A DNA stretch of 64,000 bases, from positions 8,942,001-9,006,000 of the forward strand of contig CM032229.1 in assembly GCA_019009955.1 (NCBI GenBank), read 5' to 3'. Shown piece by piece: positions 32,496-44,149 of the stretch (positions are counted from its first letter, which is position 1; every line of letters starts with the position of its first letter). The translations under genes were made by a program, and so were the position numbers. Below the pieces are notes generated by a model, which did not search any database, had not been told where the DNA came from, and saw nothing but the letters and a program-made list of their open reading frames with translations. This stretch comes from Riptortus pedestris (lineage: Eukaryota; Arthropoda; Insecta; Hemiptera; Alydidae).

Positions 32496-32862
32496 CCCTT
32501 ATAAAGATATTCCTCATAGACATATCGCTGATAAAGATATTCCTCATAGACATATCCCTGATAAAGATATTCCTCATAGACATATCCCTGATAAAGATAT
32601 TCCTCATAGACATATCGCTGATAAAGATATTCCTCATAGACATATCGCTGATAAAGATATTCCTCATAGACATATCGCTGATAAAGATATTCCTCATAGA
32701 CATATCCCTGATAAAGATATTCCTCATAGACATATCCCTGATAAAGTTATTCCTCATAGGCATATCCCTGATAAAGTTATTCCTCATAGGCATATCCCTG
32801 ATAAAGATATTTCTCATAGACAAATCCCTGATAAAGATATTTCTCATAGAAATATTACTCAT
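32496..32862. repeat. 30-bp minisatellite, 12 units
   Basis: The unit CTGATAAAGATATTCCTCAT plus AGACATATCC repeats exactly every 30 bases without indels. Variants differ mainly by C or G in ATCC/ATCG and A or T in GATAT/GTTAT. Diverged units extend to the left from about 32345. Since 30 is a multiple of three, the minus strand stays open as repeats of MSMRNIFIRD; this is not a supported gene. There are no spacers, so it is not a CRISPR array. Confidence 0.95.
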
Positions 32863-33229
32863 AAACGTAGCTACAATGAATTTATACCACGTAAATGATT
32901 CCTAATAAACAGTATGTAAAGATATGGTTTTGACTTTACATTGAGCAAGATTGTGAATTTCTAAAATACTTAAATATTGGTCTAACACGGGTTACCTAAT
33001 CTAAGCATATTTCCTTCTAATTTACAGTAATGGTATTACCTCCAATACTGTTCTCTATGCTTATCGTTATAAATCTGCATATACAGGAGATGAAGACGAA
33101 ACTTGGTCATAGATCTGTATTGATATAAATTTCTTCGAGTTAAACAAAGAAATAATAACGCAAATGTTGGGGTTGGGGATTTTTTGAAATCCGATAATCG
33201 TTATACTACACCAGTCCTGATTTATGGAA

Positions 33230-33830
33230 TGGTAAATATGCTAATAGTTCCATTGGTGATCACCTGGAGGAGATTTGTCCAAAGGAGCAGCAACTACCCG
33301 AGCTGGGGGTATTAAAACGCGAAGGTTGGCCTGGATTTGTCTTCAATCCCTCGACTGCAGTTTACCCGGACCTCAGTGTCAATGTTGCTAATAATACAAC
33401 TAATCTTTGGATATTGGGATATGAGAGGATGAATATAGACACCCTGATGACCGCTCTAGGATGAAGGGCAAACCGCCAAAAACCGACCGAGCTCCCAACT
33501 GTGTATTAGAGGCTAGTTACTAGGCTGGGCTCGCGATCACTGTGCCTGCCTCCCCTGGGGAGATGAACTGGAATGTGACGTGACACAAGAGCAAATGGAG
33601 ATGTAGAGAGTGGAAGAGGGAGAGGTGGATGTAGCCGGGTCGAAATTTACATAAAGACAACAGGGCTGCGGATAGGACAAGGGCGTGCATAACCCTACCA
33701 TACCTACCTGCTTTATCTATCTCAATACACTTCCCCAGTGACCTGCCCCAGGTAGGCTGCATCACTGTACCTTACCTATAGATGGAACACCTACCTGATC
33801 CAATCCTATAATAGCGAAGGTGTATCTAAT
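33230..33830. other. Non-repetitive patch of higher G+C, no gene
   Basis: Contains GGAGGAGATTTGTCCAAAGG, AACCGACCGAGCTCCCAAC and a pyrimidine-rich part with ACCTACCTG words at about 33700-33800. No long ORF or family motif is visible. Confidence 0.3.
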
Positions 33831-34031
33831 CAAATGAATTACATTTAATTCAATTAAATATTAAAAGTATAATAGAATAGGGCAAATATATTTGTTCTGC
33901 TGAAACAGTGATAACTCAATTATGTATTCTGTTCCACATTTCCCTAACCGATTTACACCTTGCGTGTCATATATTAAACCACTTCTGCTTGTCGTTCTTT
34001 CCTCAAAATTCAGCTTGCAATCAAGATACAA

Positions 34032-34480
34032 CTGTAAAAAGTCTGTGACGCAGGGGCTGCGTGAACTAAGCAGATTTCCCACTTGCTGATATAACGATTA
34101 GTAACCTCATCTCACTACATATTAGGACTGAAAACCAGAAACGAATTACTGGCTTAATATTTTTGTTAGGCAAAAAATGAATACAACAAAAATTGTAGAT
34201 CATCAATATTTCAACAAGATTGGTTCTGAAAAGTACGGACTCATAATAACGTAGATGTTTTAAATTTTCGAATCCCACACCCCTCTAAACCACCACTAGT
34301 TCATGTCCGATTTCCGCCAATTACAAATAAGACGTTCAGTCTTTACTGAAATGGTTAAATTTCGAGTATGGAATTGACAAATGACAGGAACGTAAAACTT
34401 TAATAGTCATCACACAAAGAATTTGCAGTATCTCGCACAATAAATTTCTCATGAAAACAATATTTTGTATTTAGAATTTA
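34032..34480 (+). mobile_element. HT family copy, diverged, plus a second 5'-region scrap
   Basis: Starts TAAAAAGTCTGTGACGCAGG and GGCTGCGTGAACTAAGCAGA; internal blocks with TTTCAACAAGATTGGTTCTG and CCCCTCTAAACCACC match the family. It fades by about 34390. At 34405-34470 the blocks ATCTCGCACAATAAATT and GAAAACAATATTTTGTATTT match the 5' interior again, so a piece of another copy follows. Confidence 0.65.
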
Positions 34481-34594
34481 AATAGCCAAGAGAAGACGCA
34501 CATAAAGTAACTTCCTTTCTCATCGTGGAATAATGAATGTAAAAGAGCTTTCAAAAACAGAAAAAAGGCTCCTACTTTGTTATATTGTTGTTGC

Positions 34595-34596
<2 letters not shown>

Positions 34597-34644
<48 letters not shown>

Positions 34645-35080
34645 CCTGTTTGTTTGATCGTTACCAAACTCGATATTTAAACGGTTTATGTAAAAATGAA
34701 GATCAAGTTCGTTAATGGCTAAAATCCAGACAAGTGGAAGGGAGGGGCGTTTAGAGGGGGAATTTCGAAAATTCTTGATTTCTCCGTTATTATGCGTCGG
34801 ATAGAACCAATCTGATTTCAAATGTAATATACTGAAAATGCTTAAATGTACGTTTCTTGATTATTAACTTAGATATTTGCATTTGTTACTTTTCGGCCTT
34901 CAGTAAACTCCTACTCATGTAATATTAACAATAGCATGTTATATTTTGAAGCACTTTATTTGAATCCTAAATACCGAATATTGTTCTCGTTACACTTTTA
35001 CGTTTAGAGAAAAAATCCTAATACGTGACGGGCGTGGGAAATCTGTTTAGTTAACGCTGCCCATGTGTGTTCAACTTTTT
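34597..35080 (-). mobile_element. HT family copy, minus strand, with (TA)n
   Basis: (TA)n at 34597-34641, then GCCTGTTTGTTTGATCGTTA, CCAAACTCGATATTTAAACG, GATCAAGTTCGTTAATGGC, GGGCGTTTAGAGGGGGAATT, TGCGTCGGATAGAACCAATC and the reversed 5' end GTGGGAAATCTGTTTAGTTA with a mutated outer part. It faces the plus-strand copy at 34032. The frames across the (TA)n are artefacts. Confidence 0.72.
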
Positions 35081-35504
35081 TGAAATAATAGTCTTATATT
35101 ATCAATATATTTATTAATAGAAAAAGCATATGGCACCATTTGTAAAAGGCGTTTTTTATCCTATTTAGTAGATGGGGGTTTCATCCAAGAGTTGTTAATT
35201 GCTCCTCGAACACTTAAAGGGGCCTAGATTGCTCCAAAATTCTTATATAAAATGGGTTTTCCGTTTTCTAATCGAAAACTGATTTGTTTTATTTTTATTA
35301 AATAATATTTGGAATAATAATTGTACTTGCTCAAGATATTTCTTCCTTCAACAAGTACAATCTTACAAAATTGTAATCCTAGATGGCACTGAAGAATAGG
35401 CAAAAAGGATAAAAATTAACCAGAAAAAATAGGCTTAATACAGCTAATTTAATGGTAAGATAGTTGTACTTCATGTCTTAAGAGAATAAGAAGACATGAA
35501 GATA

Positions 35505-35699
35505 GTTGGAGCAAGGAGATGAGACTGGTCACCTAGAGAATATAAAACAAGCAGAGGCAGACCAATGCAAAATTTGGACGAAGAGATGCGCCGCACTTGT
35601 GACGGAGCAGCATGGACAAGAGTGGCTTACTACAGAAAGGAATGGAAGCGTCTCGGGACTGCACACTGTCAGCAATCGATCCAGCAACTGGTAAAATAA
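35505..35699 (+). pseudogene. RTE-like LINE ORF2 C-terminal fragment
   Basis: One frame gives DWSPREYKTSRGRPMQ, then NLDEEMRRTCDGAAWTRVAY, then YRKEWKRLGTAHCQ and a TAA at about 35699. The RGRPxxRWxDDI...W...A.dR..W..LG pattern is the C-terminal signature of many RTE-type and related LINE polyproteins. TGA replaces the tryptophan expected before DWSP. The 3' UTR ends at about 35889 in AAATAAAGGATTATTATTAT; an ATT-type tail of this kind fits RTE elements. Only the last part of the element is present. Confidence 0.7.
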
Positions 35700-35871
35700 T
35701 ATATGTATAAAACACAAAGGTTAGGACATACTCGAACTCAAAAATCCTCAGCTAACGCTGATTTTGCTCAAACGTTCAATAATGTCTGCATATAATACCT
35801 GTATTCTCATTGTTATTTTCTATGTACAAAATAAGTAAATATTAAATGTAAATTTTTATAAATGAGCAAAT

Positions 35872-35890
35872 AAAGGATTATTATTATTAT
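35872..35890 (+). repeat. (ATT)n tail of the RTE-like fragment
   Basis: ATTATTATTATT directly after AATAAAGG at the end of the LINE 3' UTR. Confidence 0.7.
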
Positions 35891-36216
35891 CCATTTTTGA
35901 TGTGCTGGATGGTGAAGGAATTATTATCTCAGGTAAGAAAAACGCCTCGTTCCTTCACTATTCTTTATTCGTTGTGACTGAGCGCTTTCAGAGCATACGC
36001 TCCATCATCAGTGCCGTTGTGCCAACGTTGAACTCCAGACATAGCTTGGCAAGCTTCTATATCCATTTTTGAGGTGCTGGATGGTGAAGGAATTATTATC
36101 TCAGGTAAGAAAAAACTCCTCGTTCCTTCACTATTCTTTATTCGTTGTGACAGAGCGCTTTCAGAGCATACGTTCCATCATCAGTGTCGTTGTGCCAACG
36201 CCGGCTTGCAACTATA
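35890..36216 (-). repeat. Two tandem units of about 172 bp with hammerhead-like cores
   Basis: TCCATTTTTGATGTGCTGGA at 35890 and TCCATTTTTGAGGTGCTGGA at 36062 start two near-identical units. Read on the minus strand, each has ACTGATGATGGA, a GCGTAT or ACGTAT loop, GCTCTGAAAGCGCT and AATAAAGAATAGTGAAGG, with the CTGATGA/GAAA motif at 36011-35986 and 36184-36159. Tandem repeats with a hammerhead core are typical of the pseudo-LTRs of Penelope-like elements; this link is inference, as no Penelope RT or GIY-YIG is seen. Confidence 0.6.
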
Positions 36217-36619
36217 GAGCCATTATAAAACGGGTTCCACGTCACGATTTAGAGGAAACGAACAACTGAATAGGAACACTAACATATGCAGAGGTTTCCT
36301 GCGGCATTTTGCATGAGACAATAAGCCCATCAGGAGTGACTAGGTGGAACATTTGGAAAATATTTTGTGACTGATGTCCCACAAAAGCTTGCATGAGGTG
36401 ACTACATCTACAACAAGCAATTTACAACTTTCTAATATCCCCTGTCTGCTAGAGCAGATCCACAGCCAGGCTCACTTAATTCACTAAATCCTGCTAGACG
36501 GCCTGATAGAAATAAAATCTCATAGAAGTCCTTTGAATGTAAAAACGTTGCTTAAAGGTTTTCCTAACAAAAGAAAAATTTTCATTTTATACAGATTATT
36601 AAATGTACGAAATTATCGT

Positions 36620-37140
36620 TGTGAGATAGTGGACCTAATTATAAGGGTTTCTCTCTCAAATATTCCAGACACAAAGGAAGCCCTTCGTCCCCCCCCCCAC
36701 CTCTAGATTTTACATTAAAAAGAGACTCCATTAAAGGAAGATTTTTGCTATTATAATAGGAGAGGCTAGTGAAAGCGAAGTGTATTCCCCTGATACCGAG
36801 GGGGGGGGGATTAAATTGAAATTGTAGTGCTGGAGACGAGCCCAGGTCTCTGGAGTTCCGTGACTCCATCCAGAGACGGTTAAAGTAATTCATGGCCCCC
36901 TAAAATCAGTTAAAGCAATCTTAATTAAATCTTTCTCTAACGGCCCTATTTTATACTCAATTACATAATAATCTTTCTGCGACATTTCTCCCCCCTTCCT
37001 CATCCCTGGTTCCGTCAGTTTTATTCTCGGCGAATGCTGCAACCGCTCCCCAAACCCCGATTATACGGCTGGCTAACAGATAATAAAGCTCCTTCCTTTT
37101 ATCTCGCCGCTTTTTCCGCTCCTAATCCTTTTAGAAATTA
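36620..37140. other. Non-repetitive patch of higher G+C, no ORF
   Basis: Contains long C or G runs (36689-36698, 36800-36809), CGGCCCTATTTTATACTCAA and CCCCGATTATACGGCTGG. No coding frame or repeat match is visible. Confidence 0.3.
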
Positions 37141-37799
37141 TACCTGAATTAATGTAAGTACCAATATACATTTCACTGCAAATAATAACGCATTAGCGAT
37201 TCCTGAAAACTGTAAACTAAACCAAGCTCAACCGGAAATTAGTTTAAATGGTTTCCTTTTAATTTCCTAGAAAAGCTTTTCTTGTACTTTAATCACTCCA
37301 CATAAATCAGACTATGAATGGATTGGAGTTTTATGCTCCGAGTTTAGTACCTTCAAGAAGATAATGGTTTATTCTTGGTTCTCGGGTTAAACTATTTCCA
37401 GTTACTAATTACCATAAAAAAATAATTATATTAAACCTAGATACCTATAGTATTTCGGAATAAAGTTAAGATTTCAACGGAAGTACCTGTTTTGACTTAC
37501 CATGATCACATTTTGGCTAGTTTCGGCGTGACGTACAAACGATTGACAGTCCATAGAATGATTTTGAAATTTCATATTTTGAACTTTTGGACTGTCTAGT
37601 CATGCACTTTCGTTACAGGTAAACATCGACAAAGGGGTAGGGCGGGTTTTACAGTACGTTCGAAATGAAAAGTGACATATTTCTACATACCTGTTGAAGC
37701 TACAAAACAATTGTATACAACTCTATTGATTTCTCGTGGCAGAGGAACCAATTGATCAAGATCAAGAAAGATGGAATTGTCCTTTGCAAGTGTTTTAGT

Positions 37800-37900
37800 A
37801 TATGCAGAGTGCTGACGAGCAGCCGGCAGACTCCAATCATCAGCAGGCACTGATGATGGAGATTGGTCTCTGAATGTGCACTCTCTGTATATATTATAAA
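37800..37900 (+). other. Hammerhead-like motif, diverged relative of the 35.9-36.2 kb units
   Basis: GGCACTGATGATGGAGATTG then GTCTCTGAATGTGCAC: CTGATGA at 37850-37856, a GGAGA-TTGG-TCTCT stem-loop (one G-T pair), then GAA. It has the same layout as the minus-strand motif at 36011-35986. It probably marks a decayed copy of the same repeat. Confidence 0.4.
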
Positions 37901-38599
37901 TAAGTATATCTGCTTGTAGGGGACAAGGCTTTTTTATTGATTCTCATCAAAACTCATTTGGTTTATTATGAAAGCTTCTATAGGTTTGTATTATAACTTT
38001 TTTTATCCGATGCCTCGAAACGGAGGTAAGTGAAATCACAATAACTTCAAAGTAGACCACTTGACATCCTAACAATTGATGTGTGGCAATTTGCTAGAAT
38101 TTCTTGTGGGACCAAACTTAAAATCTGAAAAAAAATAAATGTTAAACCAGTACATGAGAGCCTAAAACAAGTTCTGTGTTAGTTAGAAAATGCTATACTT
38201 ATATATACATTTATTATGTTATCAATTTACATTAATAATGCCCTTAATCAAACACACACACAAATTCAGGAAACATACATATTCGGTTGAATAGACAGTA
38301 CCAAGCAATGTTCAAAATCATCAAAATCGAAATATTACTTCGATGTTTAAGGTATGTCCAAAAATAGTAATTAATACTTTAACTGGAACCGTCAATAAAA
38401 AAAATTAATTAAAGAAATCGAAAAAAATAAATTTTCACACATATTCTTTTTTACCAAGACACACAGAAAAAACAGTAAATAATACATTGTAATGAATAAA
38501 TTAGAAATAATAATGTATTAAAAATATAAATATAATTTCTCTTTTAAAAGGTACAATTTTCAAAAAGAAAATAATATTTTCTATTTAGTGTAAGGTTTA

Positions 38600-39090
38600 T
38601 TGAAAGAATAATAAACGTCCATAGTTCGGTTTTTTTTTGTTTTTTTTTATTGCAAAATTAAATACACAACCTTTAACAGTTTTATCACTACGCAATTTAT
38701 TCGACGATCACTACTTTTATTTACACACTTTTTGCACTACTAACCACAATATGCTCTGTTAACTTCCCATTCTTCCGCACAATAACTCATAATCACTCAA
38801 ATTACCGATGTTCAACTATGTTCTGAAGTGCCTTGCAAGCTGACCGGCTAATAATTGGCCTGCGTCGGCTCTAGCAGATTCGAGGCGCCAGAGCCGCAGA
38901 TTGGTCAGAGCAGCTTTCGTAGCCTAGAAGCTTCTAGATTCCCACCCAGGCTCCATCTAAGCCAATCAGTTACATGGACAACTTTTTGTTTGTACTTCTT
39001 AAATACGAGATTAAGTATACGTAACATTTGAGTAGCAACAAAAACCCTCAAATTGACACTGTATTTCCCAAAGATATTATAATTTAATGG
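38600..39090. repeat. R4 interspersed repeat, copy 3
   Basis: Blocks AATAATAAACGTCC, TTTTATCACTACGCAATTTA, CACTACTAACCACAATATGC, AATCACTCAAATTACCGATG and GTACTTCTTAAATACGAGAT align to copies 1 and 2. Between them, at about 38840-38960, is an extra G+C-richer block with GATTCGAGGCGCCAGAGCC and CTAGAAGCTTCTAGATTCC; the latter is a perfect palindrome core (CTAGAAGCTTCTAG), also resembling a heat-shock element. Confidence 0.6.
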
Positions 39091-39412
39091 TCTTCGAATC
39101 ATGTCAGTGTGATTCGAATGAGGGAATGAATTAAAATTTTGGTTTTTCTAGCTGACTAATGCTTTGCAGGCTGGGGAGAGATGGCTCTCTGAAAACTCGG
39201 GCCTAGAAAGATATTCTCTCCTCTCTTACAGATACGGTTCGAAAAAAAGTATTGCAGAATGCAACGGGAAACCATGTCCTTCCTTTTCTGTCTCTTTCCT
39301 TGAAATTCTGGATTTGCTGACCAGGGGAGTGAGAGATTAGGCGTAGCATGTTAGGATAAATACTTTAAATTACTTCGCATTAAATTAATTTATATTGAAA
39401 TACTTTGTTATT

Positions 39413-39571
39413 ATTATTTACTAACTTCCAGTTTTTGCAACTGAGGTTAATTGGGACGAGTTATCTACAGGTTGCCATCTTTTTCTAGCCAGGGTGAGAC
39501 TTAGGATGTTATTTAATGAATTCCGTCTCTAAATAATTTCATTTGTCCAGGCAAGAATCGAACTCACCGAA
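39413..39571 (-). mobile_element. SINE-A copy, minus strand
   Basis: Reverse complement of SINE-A from the tail (TTACTAACTTCCAGTTTTTG) through GTTATCTACAGGTTGCCATC, TTTCTAGCCAGGGTGAGAC and AATGAATTCCGTC up to the B box (AAGAATCGAACTCACC). The head beyond the B box is lost. Confidence 0.8.
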
Positions 39572-39661
39572 GGAAATTACTACTCGATAAGAATGCAGTA
39601 ACGATAAGAAAAAAAGGTTTTTCTAGAGTAAACATTGTAGGAAGGAAAGAGGTCGGGATAA

Positions 39662-39975
39662 TTGGTAGGATATTACAGTTGTTGGAATGCAATTTGAGTA
39701 GAGACTATTATGAGGCTAAAGTGGGATTCGAACCCTCAACACTAACAGCCCTATCATATTATACTCTGCCAGTAATTAATTATATCATCATTACTTCTAG
39801 CCTCTATAATAATAGGCTAAGCTTTGAATCTAATGAGCCCTTTAGGCTTGGACAGCGTTTCATCCTATTGGTCTCTCATCAGATGATAACCAACTACCGA
39901 TCATGGTTAACAATATTACAATTATAGATATGTATTTAAAGGAAATAACAGTATACAATAGATACCACGATCAAC
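39662..39975 (-). mobile_element. SINE-B copy, minus strand
   Basis: Near-identical reverse complement of 31262-31545 from AGTTGTTGGAATGCAATTTG to ACCGATCATGGTTAAC, with the B box GGGATTCGAACCCTC at 39722-39736 and the hammerhead-like motif at 39857-39904. Beyond the part shared with the other copy it continues with GATATGTATTTAAAGGAAAT and ATAGATACCACGATC, a stretch found again near 40440-40495. Confidence 0.75.
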
Positions 39976-40364
39976 GATAACGAACTACTTATAATTGACT
40001 AAGCATAAGTAAGTTTAAGTCTAGTATAATCAGTTGTACATATGTAAATTAGTACTTAGTTCGTTTTTATCAGTCTCGACATAGCTTATCTAGGGGAATA
40101 TTTTAAGCTCTTTGGATTTTTACTGCTACTGTTCTCATGTAATATTTACGCTCTTTTCATGTAATATTTGTAGATGTACATAAGTTTATATAAATGTATA
40201 ACTATTGAAGAGCTTAAAGTACTAGGACAACATTTCAGCAAGTTCTTAATAATCATTATCCAATATCGTCCAAGGATTTGTAACAAAAATTCTGAAGAAA
40301 ACTTGTTTCTCATATTATAAAAAATAAATATGAAAATATGACAAATAAATATATGCCTTTCGAA

Positions 40365-40500
40365 AATAGGTCCCTCATCAGCTGCTATCTAACTCTACCG
40401 ATCACGATTAATAATAATACATTAATTAATTAATAATCATTGATATGTATTCGTGGGGAATAACAATATACTATAGATACCACGAAAAATAAATAAGCCC
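40365..40500 (-). mobile_element. SINE-B partial copy, diverged
   Basis: CCCTCATCAGCTGCTATCTA and CTCTACCGATCACGATTAAT parallel the 39868-39920 segment, and GATATGTATTCGTGGGGAAT, TAGATACCACGA parallel 39927-39970. The hammerhead-like CTGATGA and GAAA words are present (40386-40366 on the minus strand) but stem II is lost. Confidence 0.55.
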
Positions 40501-41179
40501 TTGAGTCACCAATTTTGGTGAAATGATTTATTTTTGGCCTTGGGACGTAAAAACTTCATCAGTTACAACAAAAATGAAGGAAAACCCCAATTTTGAGAAG
40601 AACTCCGATGTTGTGGACATTTTTGTAAACATAATTTTTTTCTCTTGGTGAATGATTATTTATTAATTAATGAAGCCAAATTACACCTAACAATGTAGTA
40701 ATAGTATTTGCGATATCTAATCTCACTATAAAATATCTTTGTCTCCCGTGATTCACGAAATATCAGGATATAGATTCCTTCGGGCTTAATATGTTCTGTT
40801 ATTGACGTACTCCAAGAGAAAATCGGATGTATAGAAAGGGAGGGGGTTGCTGTTGTACAAATGACACGGTAAATATTGTTAAAGAAAACATTTATCAAAC
40901 TATGGTTGAGAATTAAAGTTGCAAAAATTGGTTATATAACGTTTTCCGATTGAACAGCTAATAATAGAGTTACTCCGAAGCACCCACCTAAACGAGATAC
41001 ATTAATTTATTTATTTTATTAAGAAAATTACAATCCAATACGACATTGTACCATCGCCCGCCATCACTGTCGACAGAAGCTAAGCCTCGTTCCGATCAGT
41101 GAGATGATCAGCACCTGCCTGCCTTCCAAGGAGCAAGAAACTATTACTTCACACTGCTATAGAAGATCTCTGGGCCATT

Positions 41180-41460
41180 ACCTCTAGACCCCCCTGCCAT
41201 TAACTACCCCTACCATTAACTACCCCCGCCATTAACTAGTCTGCTTTATCCTAGTAGAACAGATGGGATCGGGTTAACTGAAGTGCACTGCAATATTCTT
41301 GCCAAAAAAGGAACTAGGATTTGGTAAGCACAGGACTAAATAAACACTTTTGCCTACACGGAATTCAAATCTCTACATGAGCTTTGTGACTTTATGCAAT
41401 CGTCTTCGCGTTGTACGTTGAAGGACATGCTAATAGCTTACTTAGATGCATCAATTTAAC
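41180..41460 (+). pseudogene. Possible LINE RNase H end fragment beside a short tandem repeat
   Basis: At 41190-41240 CCATTAACTACCCC repeats three times with a period of about 17. Downstream a plus-strand frame reads NILAKKGTRIW, stop, AQD, stop, INTFAYTEFKSLHELCDFMQ. ADxLAKKGT followed by PYTxFKSL fits the end of a retroelement RNase H domain, but the key PGH box is missing, so this is weak. Confidence 0.25.
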
Positions 41461-41689
41461 TTTTTCTGACAATGAGTTAATCATTTTGCTTTGTGAAAAT
41501 AAGGGTTAAGGGTTTTGTTGTAAGCTAATTATGAGTACTTTAGCTGCTTGTATTATGTACATAGATAGCCCTTATCATTGTCCTTCGTTTTGCTTTAATC
41601 CCCCATGAATGGCATAAAAGACCAATTTTTTTTTCGCCGGGTAAGAGGGATAAGAATGACCACTTAACATAACTGACAAGAGACAGGCA

Positions 41690-41765
41690 GACAGACAATG
41701 GGCCCTAACGACTGTCTCTCTCTTCCCCCCATTGTCGCTCAGAAACAATGCCTGGGGGTTGAGGA
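41690..41765. promoter_or_regulatory. Cluster of ACAATG/CATTGT sites
   Basis: ACAATGGGCCC at about 41696, CCCATTGTC at about 41729 and AAACAATGCC at about 41742 are three copies of the Sox/HMG-type core within 60 bases. Short motifs occur by chance, and no gene is attached; this is a weak regulatory candidate. Confidence 0.15.
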
Positions 41766-42532
41766 CTGTTCGATGGGAGGGGGTGAGTTTTTGTGATAGG
41801 GGATGGAGGGACGGCACTCGTGGGTCTTAATGATGGCTAGCAGGACTGCGCATGATCACACACACACACCCATCAATGGATATCACAAGGTGTGTTGGTG
41901 TGGGGCTAAGGCACCAGGCACAGATATGTGTGTGAATGTCCGTGGTTTACGGTACTCCATGTGTATGTGTATGTGTATTGTGTGATCCAACACGTGTCCC
42001 GTCCACACACGCACATAACCAGGTATCAACCCCTCCAATGACCAAACATTCCTGTCTCCCTCATTTTCTCCTTTGTGTCGGTGCCGCCTCCCCCACCCTC
42101 CCTCCCTTACATTTTTCCCTCTCGCCGTTTACACTTTGTGTCCCCATTTTCATTTTCCATAGAAGTAATTCTATTGTCCTCCCTCTCGACCAGTGCTAAC
42201 TGGATTCTTCCCCACTCACAGCATTCGCTCTGTGTAATCGATTCATACACTTCTCGATCCATTTATTATTTTCATTTAATTATAACGGGTTCTATGACAT
42301 AAATTATATTTATTATGTAATAAAACTCGAAAGCTTTTCTAATACAATTAGTTCAAAAATAAGTGTAAACCATTTTCTTTTATGGAAATACCCCAGATAT
42401 TGCTGTCTGAGCAGTTTCATAATAATCATTTATAAAACTCATTAATGAATTACTCAAATTTACTACCGGAGTCTCCTCCGAGTTATTGAAACGATTTTTT
42501 TTACATATTTTTACTGAGATTTCTGAAACATT

Positions 42533-42810
42533 GTTACATTTATTACAAAAATAATAAACGGTGTTTATTAGAGTTCTTGGATTGCAAAATTAATCTCACA
42601 AGCCTTAGAGTTTTTATCACTGCACAATTTATTTGACAATACAGTACACACTTCTTCTATTCTTAATTTCTACTCACAGTGTGCACTGATAGCTTCACTT
42701 TTCATTGCACAGCACAATAACTCACGATCACTGAAATTCACAGAAATCACAAACTGCACTGTTCATTATATAAACACGGCACTACACTGTTCTTTACATA
42801 AACACGGCAC
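42533..42810. repeat. R4 interspersed repeat, copy 4
   Basis: TGTTACATTTATTACAAAAA and TAATAAACGGTG match copy 1 closely; then TTTTTATCACTGCACAATTT, TCACAGTGTGCACTGATAGC, ACTCACGATCACTGAAATTC and a doubled AACACGGCACTACAC / AACACGGCACTGC block. Confidence 0.65.
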
Positions 42811-43689
42811 TGCTCTGCCCTAAATACCACCTCTTCATATGCCAAGCCTTTTTTCATGACGTCCTAGTGCTCTTTTCACTCGTTGAAACGAACTGAAGAG
42901 GTCTTTGAAGGTTAAAATTAAGGCATTCTTCAATAAAGGCAATGTAGAAAAAAATACAGAATTTTTGTTAACAACACTTGCCATTAAAATATGAAGAATG
43001 TTACAAGTTCGGATCAAAAGTAACTAGAAGAAAAAAATATTATGTAGGAATATTAAGTAAATGGACACTTTGTCGCCTGAAGTATTTACATCTGTAGGAC
43101 TGTAGGATGTCAAACGATAATAAGATATACCGCTTCTGGAGTAATTTTTCAAATATATTTCTATTTTACATTAATAATACTTTTCTTTGAACTCTGTTCT
43201 ATTCCTTTGTGGTCTAAAACTTTACAAATTAATTTACAATTCGCCTGGTGTCAGGCTGTAACTTAGTTCTATATTTTTGAATAACAAAGGGTCTTACGTA
43301 ATACTCCAAACGTTTTTTTATTTGACTGCTTTATCAAAAGCGCCGTCTGATTTTACTACGTTAACAATTTATTCAGCAGATTAACGCTAATTGTTTTCAG
43401 AATGTTATACAAGTCTGTAAAATCTAAATCTGTAAGGAAATAGTGAAGTAAGGAACCAGATACGTTTTTGGACAGCTATACACGCCTTTGGATGTTCTAC
43501 GCAAATAATGCCTATTGAATTAATCTATGACTTCTATTTAGCTACGGCATATATAAAATTAATACTCTTGATAAATATGAACATTATGATTATGAGATAT
43601 GTATTATATCTTTAATGTCAAATTTTATATGATTATGCTTTATATTAAAAATATGTTATCTAAAATGACTTCTAATGCTTAACTGTTTC

Positions 43690-43906
43690 TCGGGGTTCAG
43701 GTTTGCCATGTAAGTTAGAGCGTTGCCTTTAATCTCACATTGTAAACCTAGAGTAGCGAGTTCCATTCCCGCCTTGGCAAATACGAATTTATTTAGTGAC
43801 GAACTCATTAAATACTCCTTAGTCCCACCCTGGCCAGAAAAAGGTGGTAACCTGTAGATAATTCATCCCAATTAGCTTAAGATGCAAAAAGTGGACGTTA
43901 ATAAAT
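43690..43906 (+). mobile_element. SINE-A copy
   Basis: GGTTTGCCATGTAAGTTAGA (A-box region), CATTGTAAACCTAGAGTAG, GCGAGTTCCATTCCCGCC (B box with one change), then TTTAGTGACGAACTCATTAA, CTGGCCAGAAAAAGGTGG, AACCTGTAGATAATTCATCC and the tail GTGGACGTTAATAAAT. It is full length compared with the copy at 13025. Confidence 0.82.
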
Positions 43907-44149
43907 CATTTTCTCAATTTCTGACTACATGCAATGATACACGCATAATTTATATTACAACTAACTATTAAAATCGGCATTGCAACAGACTAATAGTTAC
44001 CTTTGAACGCTAACAATTACTTAAGGTAATTTGTTAGAGCACATGAAACTTTGTGTTTGTTTTTATGATGCAAATAAAAAAAGGAATTTTGTATTTAATG
44101 TGAATGGTTGTAACATGTATGGTATAATCCTTATTTTTCAGCAAGGGGA

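Noticed and set aside
32496..32862. Regular 30-bp repeats resembling a CRISPR array
   Set aside because: The units are contiguous with no spacers and the context is a eukaryotic genome. It is a minisatellite.
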